A stretch of DNA of 64,000 nt from Desulfovirgula sp. (GCA_020725525.1 DYEX01000061.1:48659-112658); one strand, 5' to 3'. Positions 8,595-17,481 are shown, counted from the stretch's first letter. Translations and numbers: made by a program. The notes: generated by a model not told the origin, from the sequence alone.

Positions 8595-9797
8595 ATGTGT
8601 GGAGTACCGAAGCAATTATTAGCCCGGCTTGTCCTTGGGCTGCTTATCTTTCATCTAATCGTTCCTTCTCCCGCCTGGGCCGCCCAAGAGCTGACCGTCT
8701 ATTCCCCGGCCGAACAGAAGGGGAAACCGGCGCAGTTTATCTGGCAGTTGTCCGGGGTGGGCCGCCTTTCGGGGGACATAATGGTTGGCCCCAACGGCCT
8801 TTTATACCTCCCCGTAGGCAACAAACTGGCGGCGGTGGACACCCGGGGGCGGGTGGTCTGGGAGGCGGCCGGTCCGGCGGGAGGAAGGATGGGCCGGCCG
8901 GTTTTCGGTCCCGCCGGTTCTATTTTTTTACCGGGGAGTACCGTGGTGCAGGAAATAAAAATGAACGGGGCGGCGGGATGGAGTTTCAGTGCCTTCCAGG
9001 GTTCCACGGCATCCGGGCCTGCCTGGTTGTCTTCAGGTCCGCGGGGTTACCTTTACCTGCCCCTGCCTGCGGCATTGTACGCCGTGGACACCATTGGCCG
9101 GTATAAATGGGCGTTATTACACTGGGATGCCGGCGACCTGTACCGGGCCGTCCCCCTTAAAGACCGGGCAATTGACGGTTGTGCCGGCGACGACCGGGCG
9201 GTATACGTGGTTTGCAGCCGCAGGCAGGCCGGATCGACCTTGCTGGCTGTGGACGGTGCCGGGAAAATCCTCTGGCGTTACTGGCTGGGAGAGATAAAGG
9301 AGGTCCACCTGGTTCCGGGGGGCGACGGCGTTCTCTATGTAACGGTAAATCCGTCGAAACTCGACAGGTTGAACAAAGGGAAGGTTTATGCTTTCCGGCT
9401 GGAAGACAACGGCCGGCCCGCCTGGAGCCAGACCATATCCTTCGACGACCTGACCGCTCCGGTTTTTTCCCCGGATAAAACCCTTTATTTCACTGCCGGT
9501 GGACGCATTTATGCCCTGGATGCGCAAACCGGGCAGCAAAAATGGTATCAGCCGCTCTTGAATCTGGTTTCAGCCCCGGCGGTGGACGGCAGGCGGAACA
9601 GGATTTATGCCGGAACTTCCGACAAACGCCTGCTGGCGGTCGGCACCGGAGGGCGGTTGCTCTGGGAATTGGAGCTGGACGGGGCCGTCGACAGGCCGCC
9701 GCTTGTGGGCCCGGACGGTTACCTGTATGTAGTCACCGGCAAAGGGAGTTTGTACAAAATACTGGATGCCGGCAACCCCTGGCGCCTGTTCAAGTAG
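8595..9797 (+). CDS. Exported PQQ-like beta-propeller protein
   Basis: A 400-aa secreted or cell-wall protein. The N-terminus is a signal peptide (hydrophobic run LLARLVLGLLIFHLIVPSPA, cleavage near AWAAQ). The rest consists of repeated blades of the PQQ-binding-like or WD40-like type, each with a GxLYLPxxxxLxAVDxxGxxxW pattern (for example GLLYLPVGNKLAAVDTRG and RIYALDAQTGQQKWY). No enzyme active site is seen. Such propellers serve as protein or ligand platforms at the cell surface. The start is ATG 8595, with AAAGGTGG just upstream. It is 11 bp before the SLH protein gene, so the two probably act together in the cell envelope. Confidence 0.8.
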   Translation: MCGVPKQLLARLVLGLLIFHLIVPSPAWAAQELTVYSPAEQKGKPAQFIWQLSGVGRLSGDIMVGPNGLLYLPVGNKLAAVDTRGRVVWEAAGPAGGRMGRPVFGPAGSIFLPGSTVVQEIKMNGAAGWSFSAFQGSTASGPAWLSSGPRGYLYLPLPAALYAVDTIGRYKWALLHWDAGDLYRAVPLKDRAIDGCAGDDRAVYVVCSRRQAGSTLLAVDGAGKILWRYWLGEIKEVHLVPGGDGVLYVTVNPSKLDRLNKGKVYAFRLEDNGRPAWSQTISFDDLTAPVFSPDKTLYFTAGGRIYALDAQTGQQKWYQPLLNLVSAPAVDGRRNRIYAGTSDKRLLAVGTGGRLLWELELDGAVDRPPLVGPDGYLYVVTGKGSLYKILDAGNPWRLFK

Positions 9798-9808
9798 GTG
9801 TTCCTGAT

Positions 9809-11473
9809 ATGAGGCGATTTCATCTCCAGTTTGTCCTGTTGATGGCGGGAATTATGGCAGGGATTATGTTTATTTTGCCCTCCCGGGTGGCAGCGGGGGA
9901 GTCGGCCGGAACAGAATGGTTTAAGGATACACGGAACCACTGGGCCAGAAGCCACATCCTGCGCCTGGCCGCCCTGGATCTGGTCCGGGGTTATCCCGAT
10001 GCCACCTACCGGCCCCAGCGCCCCCTCACCCGGCTGGAACTGGTGGCCCTGGTGATGCGGGTGGGCGATTTCGAAAAGGCCGCGGCGGAGGCGGCCCGCC
10101 GGGAAACCCAGGGGCGCACCGGTACGGCTGCCGGCACGCCTTCGCCTGCTGGAAGTCCTATCCCCCGGGTGCCCTGGGGCCAGGATTCCTTTGCCTTTGC
10201 AGTAAAAAAGGAGTTTTTGCCCCCGGAGTGGGTGGCTTCCTTTAATCCGGATAAACCGGTAACCCGGGCCGAAGTGGCCGTTTTACTGGCCCGGAGTTTT
10301 TACCTGGCCGTACCGGAAGAGGGAGGCACTTCCGGCAGTGCTCCTTCCACCGGCGTCTTTCCCGATATCGACCGGGCACCCGCCCTGTACCAACCCTACA
10401 TCCGGGCCGTGGCCGCAGCCGGGATCATGTCCGGGTATTCCGACGGCACTTTCCGTCCCGCCCACATATTGAACCGCGCTGAAATGGCGGTCATTCTTTC
10501 CAGCCTGCTGGACCGCAACTGGGTTAAAGTGCCGGCGGGCCGTCGGCTGGAGGGTTGGGTTTCCAGTGTGCGTATGGACCCGAAAGGCCTGGAACTGGAG
10601 CTCACCTCCCTGGTCGGGGTGCAGAAGTTGCGGGTAAGTCCAGATTATCATTGCTTCGCCGACGGCAGGGAATGCACGCTGCTCCAGGCCGGCAATCACC
10701 GGGTGGAAGTTATCCTGGACGGCCGCCGGCAGGTGCGCTGGGTCAACCTGCTGGAGAAACGGAAGATAGCAGGTAATACAGAGAAAGTAACCGGTTCGGT
10801 GAAGTCCGTAGTCCTGGGTGAAGATAACCTGCTGGTATTGAACGATTTGAACTGCGAGGATCGTATTTTTTCTCTGGCCTGGGATGCGGTGCTGGTGGGG
10901 AAAAAGGCCAAGCAGGATTTCCGCTCCCTCAAACCGGGCGACTTCGTGGAAGTGGAGCTTGACGGCGGCCGGGTAAAGCGGGTTACCCTGCTCGAGGTGA
11001 AAAAAATCTCGGGTACCGTAGGTACACTCACCAGCAAAACGCTGGGGCTGCTGGGCAGGTCCGGCCAGAAGGGCAACCCGGATCGCTTCGATTACTGGGA
11101 CCGGGCCAGGATAGTGGACAAGGAAGACCGGCGCGCCGGGGGCGTTATGCGGGGAGACCGGGTGGAAATTACCTACCTTGATCCCATCCCCGGGGAGATT
11201 CAGGACGAACGGGTGCTTCAAATTAAGATAACCTCCCGTCCCGGCCTGAAAAAACAAACGGGCAAACTGCAGGCCATCAAAACAACTGGAGGGACTTACC
11301 GCATTATCCTGGAAAAGGACAAGGAGTATGATGTGGACCCCGCGGTGAGGGTAACTGATCCCTCGGGCAACAGAATTGCCTTTTCCGACCTGGAACGGTA
11401 CATCAAATCCCGGGTCGAGTTGTGGCTGGATGGAGCCGGCGTGGTTATGGAGATCCGGATTGCAGGTGAATAG
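9809..11473 (+). CDS. S-layer-homology (SLH) domain protein
   Basis: A 554-aa exported protein. After a signal peptide (residues 1-30) come three SLH-type modules. The first is at about 36-85 (WFKDTRNHWARSHILRLAAL, RGYPDATYRPQRPLTR). The second is degenerate, around 130-170 (FNPDKPVTRAEVAVLL). The third is at about 175-225 (FPDIDRAPALYQPYIR, SGYSDGTFRPAHILNRAEMA). SLH modules anchor proteins to secondary wall polysaccharide. The remaining 320 residues are beta-rich repeats (such as VKSVVLGEDNLLVLND) of unknown role. ATG 9809 is chosen because the signal peptide follows at once; the longer open frame runs back into the propeller gene. Its last 223 coding bases plus 20 more are duplicated at 6054-6296. 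Confidence 0.88.
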   Translation: MRRFHLQFVLLMAGIMAGIMFILPSRVAAGESAGTEWFKDTRNHWARSHILRLAALDLVRGYPDATYRPQRPLTRLELVALVMRVGDFEKAAAEAARRETQGRTGTAAGTPSPAGSPIPRVPWGQDSFAFAVKKEFLPPEWVASFNPDKPVTRAEVAVLLARSFYLAVPEEGGTSGSAPSTGVFPDIDRAPALYQPYIRAVAAAGIMSGYSDGTFRPAHILNRAEMAVILSSLLDRNWVKVPAGRRLEGWVSSVRMDPKGLELELTSLVGVQKLRVSPDYHCFADGRECTLLQAGNHRVEVILDGRRQVRWVNLLEKRKIAGNTEKVTGSVKSVVLGEDNLLVLNDLNCEDRIFSLAWDAVLVGKKAKQDFRSLKPGDFVEVELDGGRVKRVTLLEVKKISGTVGTLTSKTLGLLGRSGQKGNPDRFDYWDRARIVDKEDRRAGGVMRGDRVEITYLDPIPGEIQDERVLQIKITSRPGLKKQTGKLQAIKTTGGTYRIILEKDKEYDVDPAVRVTDPSGNRIAFSDLERYIKSRVELWLDGAGVVMEIRIAGE

Positions 11474-11514
11474 CATACTTCGCACCTGTTAAAAGGAGGC
11501 AATCCAACGGAATA

Positions 11515-11817
11515 ATGAAGGTCAATAAAGCTGAGGAACTTGTTTCAAAAGGTAGAGAGTTCCTGGAGAAGGGCGACTTCCAGGCTGCGGAAAAGGCATT
11601 TGCCGAAGCCCTGAAAGAGGATAACGCTGTTCCCACACGCAACAACCTGACGCTGGCCGTCTTCATGGCCGGGGAGCCCCGGCGCGCCCTTGAGATCCTG
11701 TAACCGTACCTGGACCCGGAAATGGTGGGTAAAGCTACGCTGGAAGGGCGCCGCGTCAAGATTGCCACAATCCCCCTGGAACTGCGGCAACCCCTGAAGG
11801 AAATACTGGGCATATAA
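11515..11817 (+). pseudogene. Broken TPR-repeat gene
   Basis: The first 62 codons encode one good tetratricopeptide unit (AEELVSKGREFLEKGDFQAAEKAFAEALKED) with a ribosome site (AAAGGAGG) upstream. A TAA at 11701-11703 interrupts the frame. Beyond it the same frame stays open for 37 more codons (PYLDPEMVGKATLEG, then ELRQPLKEILGI-stop), so this looks like a TPR gene cut short by a nonsense change and shortened overall. TPR units usually come in arrays of three or more. A short functional 62-aa protein is possible but less likely. Confidence 0.55.
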
Positions 11818-11853
11818 CATTTACGCCACCGGAGGCAATTATGCCCACTCTTA

Positions 11854-12276
11854 TTACTCCTCCAAAAACATGTCCCTGACCATGCCGGCAAACAGGCGTA
11901 AATCACCGAGATTATTTCGTAATATCCCATACAGGATTTCGGGATCAATTCTGGCGTAATCGTGAACGATAACGTTACGAAATTGCGCCATTTTTTTTAA
12001 ATTCTCCAGCCTGGCGGGAGGAAGATATCCTGCTTCAGTAAGAACAACCATGATGTCTTTGTAGTCCTGGGGTTCGCGTAGCTGAGAGTCGGCAATAATA
12101 TGGTTGCCGATATCCAGGCAGGCTTCAACAGCCAGGTGAAGGGTTCGCTCAATGTATCGCCTGATCATTTTGTTTTGTTTTAGTTCCTTTAAGCTGACGC
12201 GGGACTGTTCCTCCAGGTCGGTAATGTACTCCGTTAACAGTTTGCATTTTTCCCGTAACAATTCACGATCTACCAT
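11854..12276 (-). CDS. hepT: HepT-type toxin (HEPN ribonuclease-like, DUF86)
   Basis: A 140-aa all-helical HEPN protein. The RX4HXY motif that forms the active or modification site is present as RNVIVHDY near residue 100. Preceding helices (RRYIERTLHLAVEACLDIGNHII) match the DUF86/HepT family. In known MntA-HepT systems (type VII toxin-antitoxin), the antitoxin MntA AMPylates the tyrosine of this motif and so silences the toxin. Here the gene overlaps the mntA stop by 7 bp, on the same strand and downstream, the usual order. Both genes look complete, so the module may be functional. The start is the first codon of the frame, set by the overlap. Confidence 0.85.
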   Translation of the reverse strand: MVDRELLREKCKLLTEYITDLEEQSRVSLKELKQNKMIRRYIERTLHLAVEACLDIGNHIIADSQLREPQDYKDIMVVLTEAGYLPPARLENLKKMAQFRNVIVHDYARIDPEILYGILRNNLGDLRLFAGMVRDMFLEE

Positions 12277-12716
12277 TTTTCATCCCCCAGTTTTTTTAAC
12301 CGTATATCCAGGCGCCGCCGGTCGTACCATTGCATGTCCAGGTAGCGGCGGCGTGACCGCACTTCAAAAGCAATGCGGTAGGATCTGTCTTTGTCCACCA
12401 GAAGGAGCCCGTATTTGCGCACCTGATGTTGCAATCCGGGGGAAGCTGTTTCGAGGTCGACCACCTGCACAGGGCGCTTGAGCCTTTCTTCCAGGGCAAT
12501 CTCCATTTCCAGGCGCCGGTTAAAACGGGCAAATTTGTCCTCCATGGAAGGGGTGAACAGCACCGCTATATCTACGTCACTGTCCTGTTTGCCCCGGCCC
12601 CGGGCCAGGGAGCCAAACAGGTAGGCCGTTATCACATCCGCTTGGTGTTCCATATAGCTGGTGACCGTGCTAATAATGCTGTTGATACCCGGCATTTCTT
12701 TAAAGTCGGCACACAA
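12270..12716 (-). CDS. mntA: MntA-type minimal nucleotidyltransferase antitoxin
   Basis: A 148-aa protein with the polymerase-beta-fold nucleotidyltransferase signature GSX10DXD, seen as GSLARGRGKQDSDVD around residues 35-50. It is the antitoxin partner that attaches AMP to HepT. Unlike the smallest family members it has about 50 extra C-terminal residues (YRIAFEVRSRRRYLDMQWYD). I favour TTG 12716, because AAAAGGA lies 9 nt upstream; the GTG at 12725 sits almost on that site. A TTGCCT-N17-TATAAT promoter lies just upstream. Part of this gene is echoed at 12837-12880, suggesting a lost second copy. Confidence 0.83.
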   Translation of the reverse strand: MCADFKEMPGINSIISTVTSYMEHQADVITAYLFGSLARGRGKQDSDVDIAVLFTPSMEDKFARFNRRLEMEIALEERLKRPVQVVDLETASPGLQHQVRKYGLLLVDKDRSYRIAFEVRSRRRYLDMQWYDRRRLDIRLKKLGDEKW

Positions 12717-12748
12717 AATTAACACATCCTTTTAGAACTCTTATAAAA

Positions 12749-12777
12749 ATTATAACATTTCCAGCCAGGGGAGGCAA
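12749..12777 (-). promoter_or_regulatory. Promoter of the mntA-hepT pair
   Basis: On the minus strand, TTGCCT (12777-12772) and a perfect TATAAT (12754-12749) are 17 bp apart. They end about 30 bp upstream of the mntA start. Confidence 0.65.
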
Positions 12778-12836
12778 TTTAGCCCTGCCTGGGCCTTGGA
12801 ATCGCGGCCCGCCGCTGCCGGAATCGGCCATCGAGG

Positions 12837-12880
12837 GGCAATCTCCATTTCCAGGCGCCGGTCAAAGCGGGGAAATTTCG
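12837..12880 (-). repeat. Partial copy of an internal mntA segment
   Basis: About 43 bp match 12495-12538 inside mntA with roughly three or four differences. No other part of the gene is recognisable around it. The surrounding 300 bp (12780-13080) hold no gene that I can support; a TTGACT near 12950 has no good partner box. Confidence 0.6.
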
Positions 12881-13081
12881 GCCTTATTCAAGCGGGATCT
12901 TACTACCTTCATAGAGAAAATGCGAAAACTGTTATTTGATAATAACCTTGACTGATTAAAATGTAAATCACTTTGCGGAAGCGGAACAAGTGAAAAGTGG
13001 GACCCCTTGTCTGTTCCGTGCCGGGCGTGTTATTATTTGGATATGACTAGATGTTGCCAGAAATCGAGGTGAATTTACGCA

Positions 13082-14704
13082 CTGACTAACCAGGAACGGA
13101 TCGCCCGGGCCACGGCGCTGGTCATGGGCGCCACCATTTTAAGCAAAATCATGGGGTTTGGCCGGGAGGCGGTCTTGGCGGCGGCCTTCGGGGCCAGCGC
13201 GGCCACCGATGCCTACCTGGTGGCCATGATCATTCCGGCACTCCTGTTTGGCCTGGTGGGTACCACCATTACCACCGTGGGTATTCCCTTTTTCAGCGAG
13301 TACATCCACCGGCCGGATAAAAGGTCCGAGCTGCCGGTATTGATCTGGACCAGTTTTCATGCTGTCACCGGCGCCCTTTTAGTTATTGCCCTGCTGGGGC
13401 TGCCGGCGGCTCCCTGGCTGGTGCGCATCCTGGCCCCGGGATTCACCCCGGAGCAGGCGGCGCTTACCACCCAGCTGGTGCGGGTGCTGCTGCCCATGGT
13501 GGTGATCATGGGCATGGTGGGCTGGTCCCAGGGGGTGCTCAACGCCCACCAGCACTTCGCCGCCCCGGCCTTTATGGGCATTCCCTATAACATCATCATG
13601 ATCGGGGGTATTTTGCTGGCCGGGGCTTACGGGGGTATTACCGGGGTGGCCTGGGCCACGGTGCTGGCTACGGCAAGCCAGTTTCTCATCCAGGTACCGG
13701 CCCTCTACCGGCGGCGCATCACCTACCGCCCGGTCTTTAACTGGCGCCACCCGGCCTTAAAGAAAATGCTCTGGCTGGCCGGGCCGGTGTTAATTGGCGT
13801 GGGAGCCAACCAGTTAAACGTGATTGTAGACCGCATGCTGGCTTCAAGCCTGGCCGAAGGCAGCATTTCCGCCCTTAATTACGCCCAGCGTGTTTTAAAC
13901 CTGCCCCAGGGCCTTTTTGCCATTCCCCTGATTACCGTGCTTTACCCCACCCTGACGGAACGGACGGCCCTTGAGGATTCCACCGGCTTTTTGGCGGGTT
14001 TAAGCAGAGGTTTAAGGGTGCTGGCCTTTGTTTTGATTCCCCTGACGGTGGGAATGATGATTCTACGGGAAGACCTGGTGCAGTTTATTTTTCAGCGGGG
14101 TGCCTTTGATGCCCGGGATGCCGGCATGACCGCCGTGGCGCTCCTCTTTTACACTCCGGGCCTGCTTTTCCTGATGTGGCGGGAGTTCCTCAACCGGGCC
14201 TTTTATGCCCTGCAGGATACCTGGACTCCCATGGGTACGGGTCTGGTGGCCGTGGCCGTTAACATCGTTTTAAACCTGATCCTGGTCCGGTACATCGGCC
14301 TGGCCGGGCTGGCCCTGGCCACCTCCGCTGCCGCGGGGGTTGGCTGCATGCTTTTGTTCTGGCTGCTGCGCCGGCGGCTGGGGCATATTGGCGGGGCAGC
14401 CCTGCTGCGGGAAACGGGGCGCATTTTGACGGCCTCAGTAATGATGGGGCTCTTAGTGTGGTGGCTGGATGTACGGGGACTGGCGCTAATGGGCTGGCCC
14501 TTCCTGGAAGGCCTGGCGGTGGATTTCCTGAGCAGCGGTGGCGTGACCAGTTTTGTGCTGCAGGGCCTGCGCCTGGGAGCGCTCATCACCGCCGGCGGGT
14601 GTTTCTATTTCTTAAGCTGCTGGCTGTTGCGGGTAGGGGAGATGAACTACGCCCTGGAACTGGCCCGGAACATTTTCCACCGCCTCCGCCCGGCGGCCCG
14701 GTAA
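13082..14704 (+). CDS. murJ: Lipid II flippase MurJ (MviN family)
   Basis: A polytopic membrane protein of the MOP flippase superfamily that moves lipid-linked peptidoglycan or polysaccharide precursors across the membrane. The N-terminal signature GFGREAVLAAAFGASAATDA and about 14 hydrophobic helices over 540 aa fit MurJ. The start is unclear. The frame stays open back to 13073 and conserved-looking residues (TNQERIARATALVMGATILS) precede the first ATG at 13124, which has no ribosome site. CTG 13082 lies 9 nt after GAGGTGA and is my choice. A GTG at 13069 is out of frame and stops after six codons. With the sugar-transfer genes upstream, it could instead serve exopolysaccharide export. A second flippase, Amj, is encoded at 39.1 kb. 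Confidence 0.85.
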   Translation: MTNQERIARATALVMGATILSKIMGFGREAVLAAAFGASAATDAYLVAMIIPALLFGLVGTTITTVGIPFFSEYIHRPDKRSELPVLIWTSFHAVTGALLVIALLGLPAAPWLVRILAPGFTPEQAALTTQLVRVLLPMVVIMGMVGWSQGVLNAHQHFAAPAFMGIPYNIIMIGGILLAGAYGGITGVAWATVLATASQFLIQVPALYRRRITYRPVFNWRHPALKKMLWLAGPVLIGVGANQLNVIVDRMLASSLAEGSISALNYAQRVLNLPQGLFAIPLITVLYPTLTERTALEDSTGFLAGLSRGLRVLAFVLIPLTVGMMILREDLVQFIFQRGAFDARDAGMTAVALLFYTPGLLFLMWREFLNRAFYALQDTWTPMGTGLVAVAVNIVLNLILVRYIGLAGLALATSAAAGVGCMLLFWLLRRRLGHIGGAALLRETGRILTASVMMGLLVWWLDVRGLALMGWPFLEGLAVDFLSSGGVTSFVLQGLRLGALITAGGCFYFLSCWLLRVGEMNYALELARNIFHRLRPAAR

Positions 14705-14764
14705 AGAATGCATCAAAACACAGGCGTTTTAGGAGGCAGCTTGCACAGCAAGGGAAGTGAACAG

Positions 14765-14807
14765 GGGCGGCGGCCGTTCCTTCACCCACGGGGGACAGCC
14801 GCCGCCC
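14765..14807. terminator. GC-rich hairpin between convergent genes
   Basis: GGGCGGCGGC (14765-14774) pairs perfectly with GCCGCCGCCC (14798-14807) in the gap between murJ and the convergent DUF1015 gene. No good T-run follows on either strand. It is probably a two-way terminator of weak form. Confidence 0.5.
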
Positions 14808-14831
14808 AACCAGTTTAATAATCAGTTAATA

Positions 14832-16199
14832 TTAAAAAAGAGGGTTGATGACCAAACCGGTAATCAGCTTGGGGTAAAAGAAAGTGGATTTCTGAGGCAT
14901 TTTTTCACCGTTGGCGGCCACCGCCGTGACCTCCTCCACCAGGGTGGGGTTCAGGAAGAAGGCCAGCTGGTATTCACCTTCGTCCACAGCTTTCAGCGCC
15001 CCCTCCTCTTCCCGGGTGTAGGTGAGGTGGCTCTCCCTGGCCCGCTCTGCGCCGCCGATGCCCAAAAGGCGGTCCAGGATCAGGTGGTGCAGCACCGAAA
15101 CATCCAGCCCCTGCCAGGCGGCGGAATGGCCGGCGGGCATCAGGCGGGGCAATGCCCCTTCATCCCGCAGGGTCAAGAGATACAGGCGCCCCCCGCCGCA
15201 GTACAGGCCGAAGGAATGGCGGTGGGAAAGGGAACCGGCCCCGGGCCGGGCATCTCCCGTAAAGCCCCCCCGGACGGCCAGTTCTTTGATGAAACCGGCA
15301 AAGTTGCCGTAGCCGGGGGCAAGAGGGAAGCCCTCTACCTCGAAATGCTCCTGTATCTTACCCAAAAGTTCATCCACATCCAGGCCCTCGACGTTGCGCA
15401 CCAGGCGGTGGGTCGGCAGCACCACCAGACCGGGATCGTACAGGTTGACCAGGGTCATCATTACGTAATCATAAGGCCTCGGTCCGGCGGGGTTGCCCTC
15501 CTCCTGCCGCCTTTCCCGGCTGTAAGCCAGGGCCGTTTCGTAGCGGTGGTGGCCGTCGGCAATGAAAACGCGCCTGTCGGCCATGGCCTGCCGCACCTGC
15601 TCGATAACGGCTGGGTCCGTGATCACCCACAGGCGGTGGGCATGGCCGTTTTCATCGGTAAATTCCAGGTCCGGCGACCGGCCGGCTCGTGGCCGCAAAA
15701 GGTTGTCCACAGCCATTTCCGCATCGGCATAAAGGCCGAAAATGGGGCTGAAATTGGCCCGGCAGGCCCGCATCAGCGCCAGGCGGTCGGCCTTGTGCTT
15801 GGGCAGGGTCTCCTCGTGGGGCAGGACCACACCCTTCTCGTAGGGCTCCAGCTTAACTGCGCAGATTATTCCGCCGCGCACCAGACGTTTCCCACCAACG
15901 CTAAATTCCTGTTCGTAAAGATACAGTGCCGGGGATTCTTCCGGTACGAGCACGCCCTTTTCCCGCCAGGCGGTAAAATCGGCTGCCGCCCGGGTGTAGC
16001 GGTTGTTGCTTTCGTCATCCCCGGGATAGACCTTGCCGTATTCCAGGCGGATGATATTGTAGGGGTGGCGCCGGTAGTAGCCGTCCTGGGCTTTTGCATC
16101 AATGACATCGTAGGGCGGGGTCACCAGGTCGGCCAGGGGCCCCACACCGGGGGCGTAGCGCAGTCCCCTGAAGGGTTTGATTTCAGCCAATCTCTTCAC
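14832..16199 (-). CDS. DUF1015 family protein
   Basis: A 455-aa cytosolic protein of the DUF1015 family, widespread in clostridia and thermophiles. Conserved features visible are the opening IKPFRGLRYAPG, TPPYDVID, the stretch VLPHEETLPKHKADRLALM, and FIADGHHRYETAL with its His/Asp-rich motif. The biochemical role is unknown; the conserved acidic and histidine residues hint at an enzyme. The start codon is GTG with AAGGAGT 6-7 nt upstream. This lies inside the end of the MazG-like gene, so the two overlap by 17 bp and are surely co-expressed. Confidence 0.85.
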   Translation of the reverse strand: MKRLAEIKPFRGLRYAPGVGPLADLVTPPYDVIDAKAQDGYYRRHPYNIIRLEYGKVYPGDDESNNRYTRAAADFTAWREKGVLVPEESPALYLYEQEFSVGGKRLVRGGIICAVKLEPYEKGVVLPHEETLPKHKADRLALMRACRANFSPIFGLYADAEMAVDNLLRPRAGRSPDLEFTDENGHAHRLWVITDPAVIEQVRQAMADRRVFIADGHHRYETALAYSRERRQEEGNPAGPRPYDYVMMTLVNLYDPGLVVLPTHRLVRNVEGLDVDELLGKIQEHFEVEGFPLAPGYGNFAGFIKELAVRGGFTGDARPGAGSLSHRHSFGLYCGGGRLYLLTLRDEGALPRLMPAGHSAAWQGLDVSVLHHLILDRLLGIGGAERARESHLTYTREEEGALKAVDEGEYQLAFFLNPTLVEEVTAVAANGEKMPQKSTFFYPKLITGLVINPLF

Positions 16200-16530
16200 A
16201 CTCCTTGCTATCGCTCTTTTTTCTCGTCCAGCGGTCGCTGTCCCGCTGCCGGTATTTTTGCATCATGCGGCAAAAGGCCTCTTCCAGGTCAATGCCCAGG
16301 GAGTTGGCATAACAAACGATAATGAAAAGCACATCGGCCAGTTCCAGGGCCAGATCCCCCGGGGGTTCCCCGGGTTTTTTCGGTTTCTGGCCGTAGAGAT
16401 GGTTGACTTCCCGGGCCAGCTCGCCCACTTCTTCAGTCAGGCGGGCCAGCATGGCCAGCGGGTGCCAGTAACCCTCTTCAAACTGGCTGATCCAGCGGTC
16501 CACTTCCTGCTGCATTTCCCTGATCTCCAC
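16183..16530 (-). CDS. MazG-like nucleotide pyrophosphohydrolase
   Basis: A 115-aa single-domain protein of the all-alpha NTP pyrophosphatase group (MazG/dUTPase-like). The family motif EEVGELAREVNHL and the downstream LALELADVLFIIVCYAN carry the E-x-x-E and E-x-x-D metal ligands. Such enzymes remove non-canonical or excess NTPs by cutting them to NMP and pyrophosphate. Compared with full MazG it is a single half-unit, the common short form in Firmicutes. It leads the two-gene operon with the DUF1015 gene and overlaps it by 17 bp. The lysine-rich C-terminus is not conserved in the family as far as I can tell. Confidence 0.85.
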   Translation of the reverse strand: MEIREMQQEVDRWISQFEEGYWHPLAMLARLTEEVGELAREVNHLYGQKPKKPGEPPGDLALELADVLFIIVCYANSLGIDLEEAFCRMMQKYRQRDSDRWTRKKSDSKECEEIG

Positions 16531-16767
16531 GCCAAACCTCTCCCGTCGTTAAAATACTTCCAAAGCGCCTGCGAGGCTCACCGGAGAACGCGTGCAAACG
16601 GCAGGCAATTGAGGGCCTTACCTTTGCCATTATACCCCGCAGGACACCAGGTGAAAAGATCTATTTCCCGAAGTCCTCCCGGAAGGGCCACATCTTTCCA
16701 CTTAATGGTCATATTTTCCCCCGCCGGCACATATTGTTTACACAGCAAAGGAAGGGGGAAAGAGCCA

Positions 16768-17469
16768 ATGGAACCAATGCGCGGGCCGCACTGGTTGATT
16801 TTGCGCAGGAAATACCTGCTGGCCATTCTGGGCCTGCTCCTTTTCCTCCTGGCCCTGTGGGGATTATCAGGGGGACTGGCTCCTGAACCAGAGATAGCTC
16901 CCGATCAACTGCTGGCGGAAGCCCTGGAAAAAACGGCCACCAGCAAGAGCTTTCGTTACCAGGTGGAAGCCAGGCTGGGCCGGGACGGGGTACTGAGCCG
17001 GGTGGAAGGGGAACGGCAGGCTCCCGATCGCATACACCTTAAGGGTACCATGTACAACAACCCCGTGGAATTCATCCAGGTGGGGGACACCACCTATATG
17101 CGGGACCTGTGGACCAAAAAGTGGCTTACCATGGAAGGAAACCGGCTGGCCCAGTCGGAACTTTTTGTGGCCGAATTTAACCCGCTCGGATTTCTAAAAT
17201 TCAAGGATGCCCCGGGTGTCCGTTACCGGGGCAAAGAAAAGTTAAAGGAAGGCCAAATGCTGGTGCTGGAATGCCAGCCCCTTTTGGATAATTCCTACCT
17301 GGAATTGAGGTATACGGACTACTACTGCAAGTTGTGGATCGATCCCGAAGACCACCGCATTCGCCAGGTCGTTTTGGAGGCCAAAGGGCCGGGGAACACA
17401 ACGGGCCTCTCCGTGGGCCTGAAGCTGTGGGATTTTGACCGGGAAATGAACATCAATCCTCCGGTGTAA
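16768..17469 (+). CDS. Membrane-anchored LolA-like protein
   Basis: A 233-aa protein with a single N-terminal membrane segment (YLLAILGLLLFLLALWGL, residues about 15-35), after which it lies outside the cell. The outer part begins with a helix (LLAEALEKTATSKSFRYQVE) and continues as beta strands. This is the pattern of LolA/LppX-type half-barrels, which in Firmicutes are seen in DUF6612-like lipoproteins. No lipobox cysteine is present, so it stays held by the helix. Its ligand is unknown. ATG 16768 follows GAAGGGGGAAAGAG, a strong site; the much longer open frame upstream runs through the antisense of the MazG gene. It has no obvious partner gene. Confidence 0.7.
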   Translation: MEPMRGPHWLILRRKYLLAILGLLLFLLALWGLSGGLAPEPEIAPDQLLAEALEKTATSKSFRYQVEARLGRDGVLSRVEGERQAPDRIHLKGTMYNNPVEFIQVGDTTYMRDLWTKKWLTMEGNRLAQSELFVAEFNPLGFLKFKDAPGVRYRGKEKLKEGQMLVLECQPLLDNSYLELRYTDYYCKLWIDPEDHRIRQVVLEAKGPGNTTGLSVGLKLWDFDREMNINPPV

Positions 17470-17481
17470 TTCGACAAATAA

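Noticed and set aside
10283..11485. Long minus-strand open frame of 400 codons opposite the SLH gene
   Set aside because: It is the antisense of a clear exported SLH protein. No family features and no ribosome site; long antisense frames are common in GC-rich coding DNA.
14757..16322. Plus-strand open frame of 521 codons
   Set aside because: It lies opposite the DUF1015 and MazG-like genes, which have real motifs and ribosome sites. Its composition (H, Q, G, P rich) is typical of antisense.
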